A stretch of 64,000 nucleotides of DNA from Zunongwangia sp. ESRF-bin46. Lineage in GTDB: Bacteria > Bacteroidota > Bacteroidia > Flavobacteriales > Flavobacteriaceae. The translations under genes and the position numbers were made by a program. The notes under the pieces are model-generated. The model saw only the letters and a program-made list of their open reading frames with translations. It made no database searches and was not told the origin of the DNA. This document shows positions 9,256 to 16,817 of this stretch, one piece after another (positions within the stretch are counted from its first letter, which is position 1; every line of letters starts with the position of its first letter). Where the stretch lies: positions 62,001-126,000 of the forward strand of contig NTLF01000014.1 of the NCBI GenBank assembly GCA_002631855.1, in the 5' to 3' direction.

Positions 9256-9332
9256 AAAAAAATAAAAGCCGCACTTTTTAAGTACGGCTTTTACAGTCAC
9301 AAAGTCCCCACTCTTTGTTCCTTAATCGTTGT
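9256..9332 (-). ncRNA. Candidate small RNA B (promoter, hairpin, intrinsic terminator)
   Basis: A transcript of about 75 bases is predicted on the minus strand. It begins a few bases after a TATATTTG box, forms a small hairpin at 9317-9300 (CAAAG, loop AGTGGGGA, CTTTG), then a strong terminator at 9292-9264 (arms AAAAGCCG/CGGCTTTT with an inner ACTT/AAGT helix and one mismatch) followed by ATTTTTTT. There is no open reading frame of note. It lies between the 3' end of the cox operon, which has its own terminator, and small RNA A. Confidence 0.55.
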
Positions 9333-9337
9333 TGAAA

Positions 9338-9368
9338 CAAATATACGTTCAATATGCAGTTAAGTCAA
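9338..9368 (-). promoter_or_regulatory. Promoter of candidate small RNA B
   Basis: On the minus strand TTG (9368-9366), 20 bases, then TATATTTG (9345-9338): a near-ideal Bacteroidota sigma-A promoter with no protein-coding gene downstream before the terminator at 9292-9264. Confidence 0.65.
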
Positions 9369-9385
9369 TACGTAATAATACGTAA
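9367..9385. repeat. Tandem AATACGTAA direct repeats abutting the small RNA B promoter
   Basis: AATACGTAA occurs at 9367-9375 and again at 9377-9385, exactly 10 bp apart (one helical turn), touching the -33 TTG of the minus-strand promoter. The position and phasing suggest an activator or repressor site; the factor is unknown. Confidence 0.4.
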
Positions 9386-9406
9386 ATTTTATTTTCAGAA
9401 TTAAAA

Positions 9407-9432
9407 AAAGCCTTTCTCTAGAGAAAGGCTTT
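9407..9432 (-). terminator. Intrinsic terminator of the act-cox operon
   Basis: A perfect 26-base palindrome (AAAGCCTTTCTC / GAGAAAGGCTTT) lies 28 bases beyond the coxA stop and is followed on the minus strand by TTTTTTTAA. Confidence 0.8.
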
Positions 9433-9459
9433 AAGTTTATAGTTTTGAATTAAACCTGT

Positions 9460-11286
9460 TTAATGGTTCAATTCTTCTTCATTTTCTTTTAAAGGAATGT
9501 TTTGCGGAATATAATCCTGTCCCGGTATTACATAGTCAGTTTCATCTTTGTTCAACTTACTGTAATCATAAGACCAACGGTACACGTGTGGTATTGGGCC
9601 ATCCCAATTTCCGTGAATGTGCTTCACCTCTGCTGTCCATTCTAAGGTATTCGATTTCCAAGGGTTTTTTGGCCCTATTTTTCCGTAGAAAATTGAATGG
9701 AAGAAGTTATACAAGAACACTACTTGTGCTGCCGCGGTAATGATTGCAAAAATAGTTATCACTACATTAATATCAGCCAAATCATCAAAATAAGGGAAAT
9801 TGGTGTTGGTATAGTATCTTCTTGGCAATCCAGCCATACCCACAAAGTGCATTGGGAAGAAAATTCCATACGCGCCAATTGCAGTTATCCAAAAATGGAT
9901 GTACCCTAAGTTTTTGTTCATTAAACGCCCTTCGAACATTTTTGGGAACCAATGATAAACCCCCGCTAATAATCCGTACACTGCTGAAATACCCATTACC
10001 AAGTGAAAGTGAGCGATTACAAAGTACGTATCGTGTACGTTGATGTCTAAGGCACTATCACCCAAAATAATCCCTGTTAAACCCCCTGTAATAAAGGTGG
10101 AAACAAAAGCTATACTAAATAACATAGCTGTATTCATTTGCAGGTTACCTTTCCATATAGTGGTAATCCAGTTAAATGCTTTTACTGCTGAAGGAATTGC
10201 AATTAATAATGTTGTAAAGGTAAATACAGAACCTAGGAACGGATTCATACCTGAAACGAACATATGGTGACCCCAAACAATAGTTGAAAGGAATGCAATT
10301 GCCAAGATTGAAGCAACCATTGCACGGTAACCAAAAATAGGTTTACGTGAATTTGTTGCCATAACTTCGGAAACAATACCCATTGCAGGTAAGATTACAA
10401 TATACACTTCAGGGTGTCCTAAGAACCAGAATAGGTGTTCAAACAATACAGGTGAACCACCTTGGTTGTGCAATACTTCCCCAGCGATATAAATATCGGA
10501 AAGGAAGAATGATGTGCCAAAACTTCTATCCATAATCAACATTAATGCTGCTGATAACAATACAGGGAAAGAAACCACACCAATTATAGCAGTGATAAAA
10601 AATGCCCAAATAGTAAGCGGAAGTCTTGTCATAGACATTCCTTTGGTACGTAGGTTTAAAGTTGTTACGATATAATTAAGCGAACCTAATAGTGAAGATG
10701 CAATAAATATAGCCAATGAAACTAACCATAATGTCATCCCAGCCCCAGAACCTGGTATAGCCTGTGGCAAAGCACTTAATGGAGGATATACTGTCCAACC
10801 AGCTGATGCAGGCCCTGCTTCAACAAATAATGAACATACCATAACTACACTGGAAATAAAGAAAAGCCAGTATGATACCATGTTCAAAAAGCCTGAAGCC
10901 ATATCTCTAGCCCCGATTTGCAACGGAATTAAAAGGTTACTAAACGTACCACTCAAACCGGCTGTCAAAACAAAGAAAACCATAATGGTTCCATGAATAG
11001 TTACCAATGCTAAATAAACACTTGGGTCCATAACTCCGCCTTCTGCCCATTTGCCTAAGAAGATTTCAAAGATTGTAAATGGTTCTTCTGGCCATGCTAT
11101 TTGCATTCTAAAAAGAACGGACATTAAAATTCCAATTATCCCCATAAAAATACCTGTTATAAGGTATTGTTTAGAGATCATTTTATGGTCTGTACTAAAT
11201 ATATATTTAGTTATAAAAGTCTGTTCGTGATGATGTCCGTGATCATCGTGGTGATCTACTGCTAAGTCTTCTGCGTGTGCTGACAT
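9460..11286 (-). CDS. coxA: Cytochrome c oxidase subunit I (aa3-type, A1 family)
   Basis: This is the catalytic subunit of the proton-pumping terminal oxidase, holding heme a and the heme a3-CuB site. The 608 residues form about 12 membrane helices. The segment LGHPEVYIVILP carries the CuB histidine and the glutamate of the A1-type proton channel, followed by the HH pair in WGHHMFVSG. Further histidines lie in DTYFVIAHFHLVMG. The cytoplasmic N-terminus is unusually rich in His and Asp (residues 4-22). It is the last gene of the act-cox operon, 20 bases after coxB. No subunit III gene follows, so that subunit must be encoded elsewhere. Confidence 0.96.
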   Translation of the reverse strand: MSAHAEDLAVDHHDDHGHHHEQTFITKYIFSTDHKMISKQYLITGIFMGIIGILMSVLFRMQIAWPEEPFTIFEIFLGKWAEGGVMDPSVYLALVTIHGTIMVFFVLTAGLSGTFSNLLIPLQIGARDMASGFLNMVSYWLFFISSVVMVCSLFVEAGPASAGWTVYPPLSALPQAIPGSGAGMTLWLVSLAIFIASSLLGSLNYIVTTLNLRTKGMSMTRLPLTIWAFFITAIIGVVSFPVLLSAALMLIMDRSFGTSFFLSDIYIAGEVLHNQGGSPVLFEHLFWFLGHPEVYIVILPAMGIVSEVMATNSRKPIFGYRAMVASILAIAFLSTIVWGHHMFVSGMNPFLGSVFTFTTLLIAIPSAVKAFNWITTIWKGNLQMNTAMLFSIAFVSTFITGGLTGIILGDSALDINVHDTYFVIAHFHLVMGISAVYGLLAGVYHWFPKMFEGRLMNKNLGYIHFWITAIGAYGIFFPMHFVGMAGLPRRYYTNTNFPYFDDLADINVVITIFAIITAAAQVVFLYNFFHSIFYGKIGPKNPWKSNTLEWTAEVKHIHGNWDGPIPHVYRWSYDYSKLNKDETDYVIPGQDYIPQNIPLKENEEELNH

Positions 11287-11305
11287 ATCTATTTATGCTA
11301 TTATT

Positions 11306-12370
11306 TTATTGTTCTTTTAAAACTTCGGCCATATTTGGTTGTTCTGCCAACCAAGCTTCATAATCTTCTTGTGACTCTACTATAATCTTCATTTGCATAT
11401 TATAGTGGTTAATACCACATATTTTATTACATAGGAGTAGATAATCAAACTCATATGGCTCTAACGGCGCCTCGCCCTTTTTGGCCAACTCTTTACTGTT
11501 TTCTCTCCTTATCTCATTAATACGCCTAACTTTATCTACTACTGCCTCGTCTTGTCTCATTTCTTCAGTAGTAATGGTTGGGGTAAAAGCAAATTGAGTA
11601 ATCATACCAGGGACACAGTTCATCTGTGCTCTAAAGTGTGGCATATAAGCTGAGTGCAATACATCTTGCGATCGCATTTTAAACAATACTTTTCTACCTA
11701 CAGGTAAGTGTAATTCATTTACAACAATATCATCTTGTGCATTAGGGTCAGATCCATCTACACCCAATTGATTAACACCTTCAATTAAGCGTACGTTAGC
11801 TTCACCAAGTGTGTTATCTTCTCCTCCATACCTTGCACGCCAATCAAATTGATATGCATATAATTCTACTACTAATGGATCATCCTCTTCGCTAACATTC
11901 ATAATGTCTGTCCAAGTAAAAAGCCCGTAGATAATCAATCCCGCCAATACAATTACTGGGATTATGGTCCAGATAAATTCAAGTTTATCATTATCTGCGT
12001 AGAATACCGCTTTTTTACCTTTTTCACCTCTATACTTAAATGCAAAACCAAATAATAGCCAATGCGTTAAAATCCCTACAACGAAAATTAGGATCATGGA
12101 TATCAACATTAAATTGTCTATCTGCGATCCATGTTCAGATCCAGCTTTTGGTAAGAGTACATCGCTCCATTTCCAAAAACATACAATGGCTAGTACATAT
12201 AAAAACCCTAAAAAGACTAACATTAAATATCCGTTAACTTTATTGTCTTTATCTGATGCTATTTCTCCAGTATCTGTCTGTTTGGTTTTAGACATTTCAA
12301 ATATCTTGGTCATTTGCCAAATAGCAACTCCAAGAAGAATGATTACTAATACAACTAAAAATGCGGTCAT
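11306..12370 (-). CDS. coxB: Cytochrome c oxidase subunit II
   Basis: Subunit II takes electrons from cytochrome c through the CuA centre. The 354-residue protein has an N-terminal hydrophobic segment, two further transmembrane helices (about 48-68 and 85-110), and a periplasmic cupredoxin domain. CuA ligands are visible: the histidine of DVLHSAYMPHF and the CNKICGINHYNM motif (C-x3-C-x3-H-x2-M). Between them is a charged insertion of about 35 residues (RQDEAVV to PLEPYEF). There is no C-terminal heme c domain, so the electron donor is a separate cytochrome or the neighbouring ActE/ActA hemes. Confidence 0.95.
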   Translation of the reverse strand: MTAFLVVLVIILLGVAIWQMTKIFEMSKTKQTDTGEIASDKDNKVNGYLMLVFLGFLYVLAIVCFWKWSDVLLPKAGSEHGSQIDNLMLISMILIFVVGILTHWLLFGFAFKYRGEKGKKAVFYADNDKLEFIWTIIPVIVLAGLIIYGLFTWTDIMNVSEEDDPLVVELYAYQFDWRARYGGEDNTLGEANVRLIEGVNQLGVDGSDPNAQDDIVVNELHLPVGRKVLFKMRSQDVLHSAYMPHFRAQMNCVPGMITQFAFTPTITTEEMRQDEAVVDKVRRINEIRRENSKELAKKGEAPLEPYEFDYLLLCNKICGINHYNMQMKIIVESQEDYEAWLAEQPNMAEVLKEQ

Positions 12371-12394
12371 CGTTATCTGTCTCTATTCAATTAA

Positions 12395-13771
12395 TTAATA
12401 ATGATAATTTTTGCTTTCCTTCATAAACGGATTTCGTTTAGCAAGCAATGGTGCTTTTGTTAATGCCGTAAATACAACAAATACAAACAATCCAAAGAAA
12501 AACAATATTGATCCTATTTCTGGCAAGCCAATAAACCAAGAAGATCCAACGGTACCAGGCATAACCATAACAAATAGGTTAATGTACTGCCCTGCTAAAA
12601 TCACAATTCCTGTTAATATTACAAACCAGTTTACACGTTTGTAATCACTGTTCATTAATAATAATACAGGGAATACAAAGTTTGTTACGAGCATTCCGAA
12701 GAATGGTAATTTATAATCTTCTATACGTGTTACAAAATAGGTTACTTCTTCAGGGATATTAGCATACCATATTAGCATAAACTGTGAAAACCATAGGTAC
12801 GTCCAGAAAATGCTGAAGCCAAACATATATTTTGCTAAGTCATGAATATGGCTATCATTTACAAATTCTAAATACCCTTGTTTCTTTAATACAATAGATA
12901 CCATTGCTATTACAGTAATGGCCGAAACCATCATTCCTGCAAATACATACCATCCAAATAAAGTACTAAACCAGTGTGGGTCGAAACTCATAATCCAGTC
13001 CCAAGACATCATAGACTCAGTTACTATGAAGAATACTAAGAAACCAGCAGACATCTTAAAGTTCTTTTTAAACCATCTATTGTCATCTGCATCATCTTGT
13101 CTAATAGAGTTTCTTCTTGAGAAATATCTGTATAAATTCCATCCAGCTAAGAAAATTGCTGCTCTAATTAAAAAGAAAGGCACGTTTAACCATCCACTTT
13201 TTCCAGCGATTAACTTATCGTAGTGAGAGCTTTCAGGATCCACTAATTCTGGATCCATCCAGTGGAAAATATGATTTATATGAAAGGCAGAAAGCAATAA
13301 CAATACAAATAATATTACCGAAGCCACTGGTAAATAGGCAGTAATTCCTTCCATTACTCGATACAGTACTGGGGACCAACCCGCTTGTGCGGCATATTGA
13401 ATACCATAAAAAGCCAAGGTTCCTAATGCAATAAACAAAAAGAACAAGCAGGCAATATATAATGCAGACCAAGGTCTGTTTTGCATTTGGTGCAACGTAT
13501 GCTCTAAATGTGCTTCTTCACTATCATGTGCATCAGCAGTTTGAGCATGCTCATTGCCATGGGCTTCTTCTGCAACATGAGTTTCATTTGTACTATGTGA
13601 TTCTTCAGCTGCTGAGTGGTCTGATCCATGTCCATCTCCATGACTAGCCATCATTTCTTTAACCTCGGCTGTGGTTGAGGGAGCAGTAAGGAAACCTGAC
13701 ACTATCCCTATGGCTCCAACGACCATAAAAATAATTGCAAACAGTTTTAATTTACTTGGTAGCGTGTACAT
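12395..13771 (-). CDS. actF: Alternative complex III subunit ActF (quinol:cytochrome c oxidoreductase membrane subunit)
   Basis: ActF is one of the two large quinone-side membrane subunits of alternative complex III, related to the NrfD/PsrC family. The 458 residues include about ten hydrophobic segments. After the first helix comes a remarkable stretch (about residues 43-100) with eleven histidines among Asp, Glu, Ser and Ala, extramembranous and potentially metal-binding. It is encoded between actE and coxB with gaps of about 24 bases. Confidence 0.9.
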   Translation of the reverse strand: MYTLPSKLKLFAIIFMVVGAIGIVSGFLTAPSTTAEVKEMMASHGDGHGSDHSAAEESHSTNETHVAEEAHGNEHAQTADAHDSEEAHLEHTLHQMQNRPWSALYIACLFFLFIALGTLAFYGIQYAAQAGWSPVLYRVMEGITAYLPVASVILFVLLLLSAFHINHIFHWMDPELVDPESSHYDKLIAGKSGWLNVPFFLIRAAIFLAGWNLYRYFSRRNSIRQDDADDNRWFKKNFKMSAGFLVFFIVTESMMSWDWIMSFDPHWFSTLFGWYVFAGMMVSAITVIAMVSIVLKKQGYLEFVNDSHIHDLAKYMFGFSIFWTYLWFSQFMLIWYANIPEEVTYFVTRIEDYKLPFFGMLVTNFVFPVLLLMNSDYKRVNWFVILTGIVILAGQYINLFVMVMPGTVGSSWFIGLPEIGSILFFFGLFVFVVFTALTKAPLLAKRNPFMKESKNYHY

Positions 13772-13795
13772 ATCTTTAACTATTCTCTTTATTCT

Positions 13796-14479
13796 TTAGT
13801 TAGTTTCGTTTTCTGAAGTTTGTGATGCAGCTTCAGTATTCATTTCATCCCCTTCTATTGTAGAAGCCTCAACATTGCTTGAGTCAGCAGTTTTAACCCC
13901 TGCGGTTTCTAATAATGAAGGTTCGCCGTTTAATGCAGCTTTTAAATTCATTACGTGCATGGCTATTTGCCAACGCTCTTTTTCATTGGTTTGTGATGCA
14001 TAAGACCCCATGGCATTTAGTCCATACATTTCTACGTGGTAGATACCTCCCATTGTAATATCTCTTCCTGGATCTGCATAGCTAGGAATACCCAAAAACT
14101 TTTCTCTTTGAGCCAAAATACCTTGTCCATCTCCTTTATCTCCGTGACATACGGCACAATAAATAGTATAAAGTGCTTCTCCTTCAGAAATATTATCTTC
14201 CGTAATCTCTAGAGGGTTTTTAGATTCAGCTTTAGCTAAATTTAAACCTTCTGTTGTATCATCATATTCGTAAGGCTGCCATCCTCTAGGGATTGAACCT
14301 TCAGCAGGAAGTTTTGCCTCTTGTTCATTTTCAAAAACATCGTATTCACCATAGGTTTCATATCCAACAGGCTCATACATATTAGGCATAAACTGATAGT
14401 TGGGTTTGTTATTATTAAAGCAAGAAACCAAACTGAATGCAGCTACAAGTGCAATGGTTATGTTTAAACTTTTTTTCAT
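13796..14479 (-). CDS. actE: Alternative complex III subunit ActE, monoheme cytochrome c lipoprotein
   Basis: ActE is the monoheme cytochrome of alternative complex III. The chosen ATG at 14479 gives a lipoprotein signal (AAFSLVSC, Cys20) and lies one base after the actD stop; the longer frame from 14503 would add eight unneeded residues inside actD. One heme motif, CAVCH, spans residues 108-112 in the context of GDKGDGQG, and the distal methionine is probably in the MGSYASQ region. The C-terminus after about residue 185 is low-complexity Ser/Thr/Glu. It is probably anchored to the outer face of the inner membrane by its lipid. Confidence 0.92.
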   Translation of the reverse strand: MKKSLNITIALVAAFSLVSCFNNNKPNYQFMPNMYEPVGYETYGEYDVFENEQEAKLPAEGSIPRGWQPYEYDDTTEGLNLAKAESKNPLEITEDNISEGEALYTIYCAVCHGDKGDGQGILAQREKFLGIPSYADPGRDITMGGIYHVEMYGLNAMGSYASQTNEKERWQIAMHVMNLKAALNGEPSLLETAGVKTADSSNVEASTIEGDEMNTEAASQTSENETN

Positions 14480-14480
14480 A

Positions 14481-15017
14481 TTAATGGTCTTCTTCATTTT
14501 CAATTAAACTAATCTCCATGGCTCCCGTATCATATAAAAACTGAGTAAGCTTTTTTACATCGTGTGATCCTGCATCTACAGCCATTAAAAAATGATCATC
14601 GGTAGTTCGAACATCTGGGTTTTCAGCTTTTTTAAATGGCCACAACTTACTTCTCATATAAAAAGTAATTACCATTAAGTGAGCCGCAAAGAAAACGGTA
14701 AGTTCAAACATAATAGGCACAAAGGCTGGCATGTTTTCAATATAACTGAAACTTGGCTTACCACCAATATCTTGTGGCCAATCTTCAATCATAATGAAGT
14801 TCATCATTAAAACTGCAACCGTAAGCCCTACCAATCCATACATAAATGATGTTATGGCAATTCTTGTAGGAGCTAACCCCATTACTTTGTCTAGCCCATG
14901 AACCGGGAAAGGAGTATACACTTCTTCAATATGATAATGCTCTGCTCGTACCTGCTTAACAGCTTGCATTAACAGGTCGTCATCGTTGTAAATAGCGTGA
15001 ATTGTTTTCGATGCCAT
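14481..15017 (-). CDS. actD: Alternative complex III subunit ActD (DUF3341)
   Basis: ActD is a DUF3341 membrane subunit with two transmembrane helices (near residues 57-80 and 98-120 of the 178-residue product) and a ferredoxin-like cytoplasmic part. The ATG at 15017 (MASKTIHAIYNDDD) is preferred over the longer frame start at 15065, because it follows the actC stop by 4 bases and matches the usual start. The conserved YTPFPVHGLD motif is present. Confidence 0.93.
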   Translation of the reverse strand: MASKTIHAIYNDDDLLMQAVKQVRAEHYHIEEVYTPFPVHGLDKVMGLAPTRIAITSFMYGLVGLTVAVLMMNFIMIEDWPQDIGGKPSFSYIENMPAFVPIMFELTVFFAAHLMVITFYMRSKLWPFKKAENPDVRTTDDHFLMAVDAGSHDVKKLTQFLYDTGAMEISLIENEEDH

Positions 15018-15021
15018 CTTA

Positions 15022-16791
15022 CTAATTGTTTTTAAGTTTTGTTGCCTGGCCTGCCCAGTCATCACGTTTTGCTCTTCCAGGGAATTCGTCTATAATAGTA
15101 TCAAGAAGGTCATACTCTCTATCGGTCATTTTACTTACTTGATCAAACGTGTAAATTCCTATTTGATGTAACTTCTGTTCCATTACAGGGCCAACGCCAC
15201 TAATCTTTTTAAGATCGTCTTGTGTTTCTGTTTTAGGATCAAAACGTCCAATTCCATCTAATAGATCTTCTATTTTTTCACGTTCTACATCATTTTCGGC
15301 AATTTCACCTGCATGTACCGTATCAGTTCCTGTTTCGTCCGTGCTTTTTAAATATTCATTATTGGCAGAAGGTGCTACGGCAGCTTCATAATGTTTTACA
15401 TCATCACCGTGCTCAGCTCTTAATTTTTTATACTTTTCACCTGAAGACTTCAAAATAGATTTTACCTCTGCCTGTGCAATTACAGGGAATGTTCTTGCAT
15501 ATAATAAGAATAACACAAAGAAAAATCCAATTGTCCCAATAAAGATACCTATATCTACAAATGTTGGTTGGAACATGGTCCAAGATGATGGTAGGTAATC
15601 TCTGTGAAGTGATGTTACAATAATTACGAAACGCTCAAACCACATACCTATGTTCACCACAATCGAAATTATAAACGAGAACATAATACTAGTACGTAAT
15701 TTTTTGAACCACATAAACTGTGGAGAGAACACGTTACATGTCATCATTGCCCAATATGCCCACCAGTAAGGTCCGGTTGCACGGTTTAAGAAAGCGTACT
15801 GTTCGTACTCTACACCTGAATACCAAGCGATAAATAATTCAGTAATATAAGCCACCCCAACAATAGAACCTGTAATCATAATTACAATGTTCATTAATTC
15901 GATATGCTGAATGGTTATATAATTTTCAAGATTAGATACTTTACGCATAATAATAAGCAGCGTATTTACCATTGCGAATCCTGAGAAAATTGCTCCAGCA
16001 ACAAAATAAGGAGGGAAAATAGTTGTGTGCCATCCTGGAATTACCGAGGTAGCAAAGTCAAACGATACAATGGTGTGTACCGAAAGTACAAGCGGTGTTG
16101 CCAATCCAGCTAATACTAATGAAACTTCTTCAAAACGTTGCCAGTCTTTTGCACGACCACTCCATCCAAATGATAGGATGCTATAAATTCTTTTTGTAAA
16201 AGGTGTAATTGCTCTATCGCGAATCATTGCAAAATCTGGAAGTAAACCTGTCCACCAGAAAACTAACGATACTGATAGGTAGGTTGAAATTGCAAATACA
16301 TCCCAAAGTAATGGCGAATTAAAGTTTACCCATAACGAACCAAACTGGTTTGGAATAGGTAACACCCAATACCCTAACCATGGACGACCCATGTGGATAA
16401 TAGGAAATAATCCCGCTTGTATTACAGAGAAAATTGTCATTGCCTCTGCAGAACGGTTAATCGCCATCCTCCATTTTTGACGGAATAATAAAAGTACGGC
16501 AGAAATCAGGGTTCCTGCGTGACCAATACCTACCCACCAAACGAAGTTGGTAATATCCCAGGCCCAGCCTACTGTTTTATTTAATCCCCATACACCAATA
16601 CCGGTGGAAATTGTATAAATTATACAACCTAGTCCCCATAAAAATGCTATTAGGGAAATTGTAAAAACAATCCACCACGATTTATTGGCTTTTCCTTCTA
16701 CAGGAGCTGCTACATCCACTGTTACATCGTGGTAGCTTTTATCTCCTATAACTAAGGGTCTTCTAATAGGTGCTTCGTAATGCGACGCCAT
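15022..16791 (-). CDS. actC: Alternative complex III subunit ActC (NrfD family) with C-terminal helix-hairpin-helix domain
   Basis: ActC is the main quinol-binding, NrfD/PsrC-like membrane subunit. Residues 1 to about 455 contain the expected hydrophobic helices. The protein is then extended by about 130 residues: a charged linker, followed at 525-589 by a soluble domain starting DDLKKISGVGPVMEQKL, which has the GxGP hairpin pattern of helix-hairpin-helix domains. Such a domain normally binds nucleic acid or acts as a small protein-interaction module. Its role on a respiratory complex is unknown. The stop is in a continuous frame, so this is a genuine fusion unless the assembly is wrong. Confidence 0.93.
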   Translation of the reverse strand: MASHYEAPIRRPLVIGDKSYHDVTVDVAAPVEGKANKSWWIVFTISLIAFLWGLGCIIYTISTGIGVWGLNKTVGWAWDITNFVWWVGIGHAGTLISAVLLLFRQKWRMAINRSAEAMTIFSVIQAGLFPIIHMGRPWLGYWVLPIPNQFGSLWVNFNSPLLWDVFAISTYLSVSLVFWWTGLLPDFAMIRDRAITPFTKRIYSILSFGWSGRAKDWQRFEEVSLVLAGLATPLVLSVHTIVSFDFATSVIPGWHTTIFPPYFVAGAIFSGFAMVNTLLIIMRKVSNLENYITIQHIELMNIVIMITGSIVGVAYITELFIAWYSGVEYEQYAFLNRATGPYWWAYWAMMTCNVFSPQFMWFKKLRTSIMFSFIISIVVNIGMWFERFVIIVTSLHRDYLPSSWTMFQPTFVDIGIFIGTIGFFFVLFLLYARTFPVIAQAEVKSILKSSGEKYKKLRAEHGDDVKHYEAAVAPSANNEYLKSTDETGTDTVHAGEIAENDVEREKIEDLLDGIGRFDPKTETQDDLKKISGVGPVMEQKLHQIGIYTFDQVSKMTDREYDLLDTIIDEFPGRAKRDDWAGQATKLKNN

Positions 16792-16817
16792 ATCTTTACT
16801 ACTGTTTCTTAGTTAGT

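Noticed and set aside
13233-13472. Open frame of 79 codons on the minus strand inside actF
   Set aside because: It overlaps actF in another frame, lacks recognisable features and is a shadow of the conserved membrane protein.
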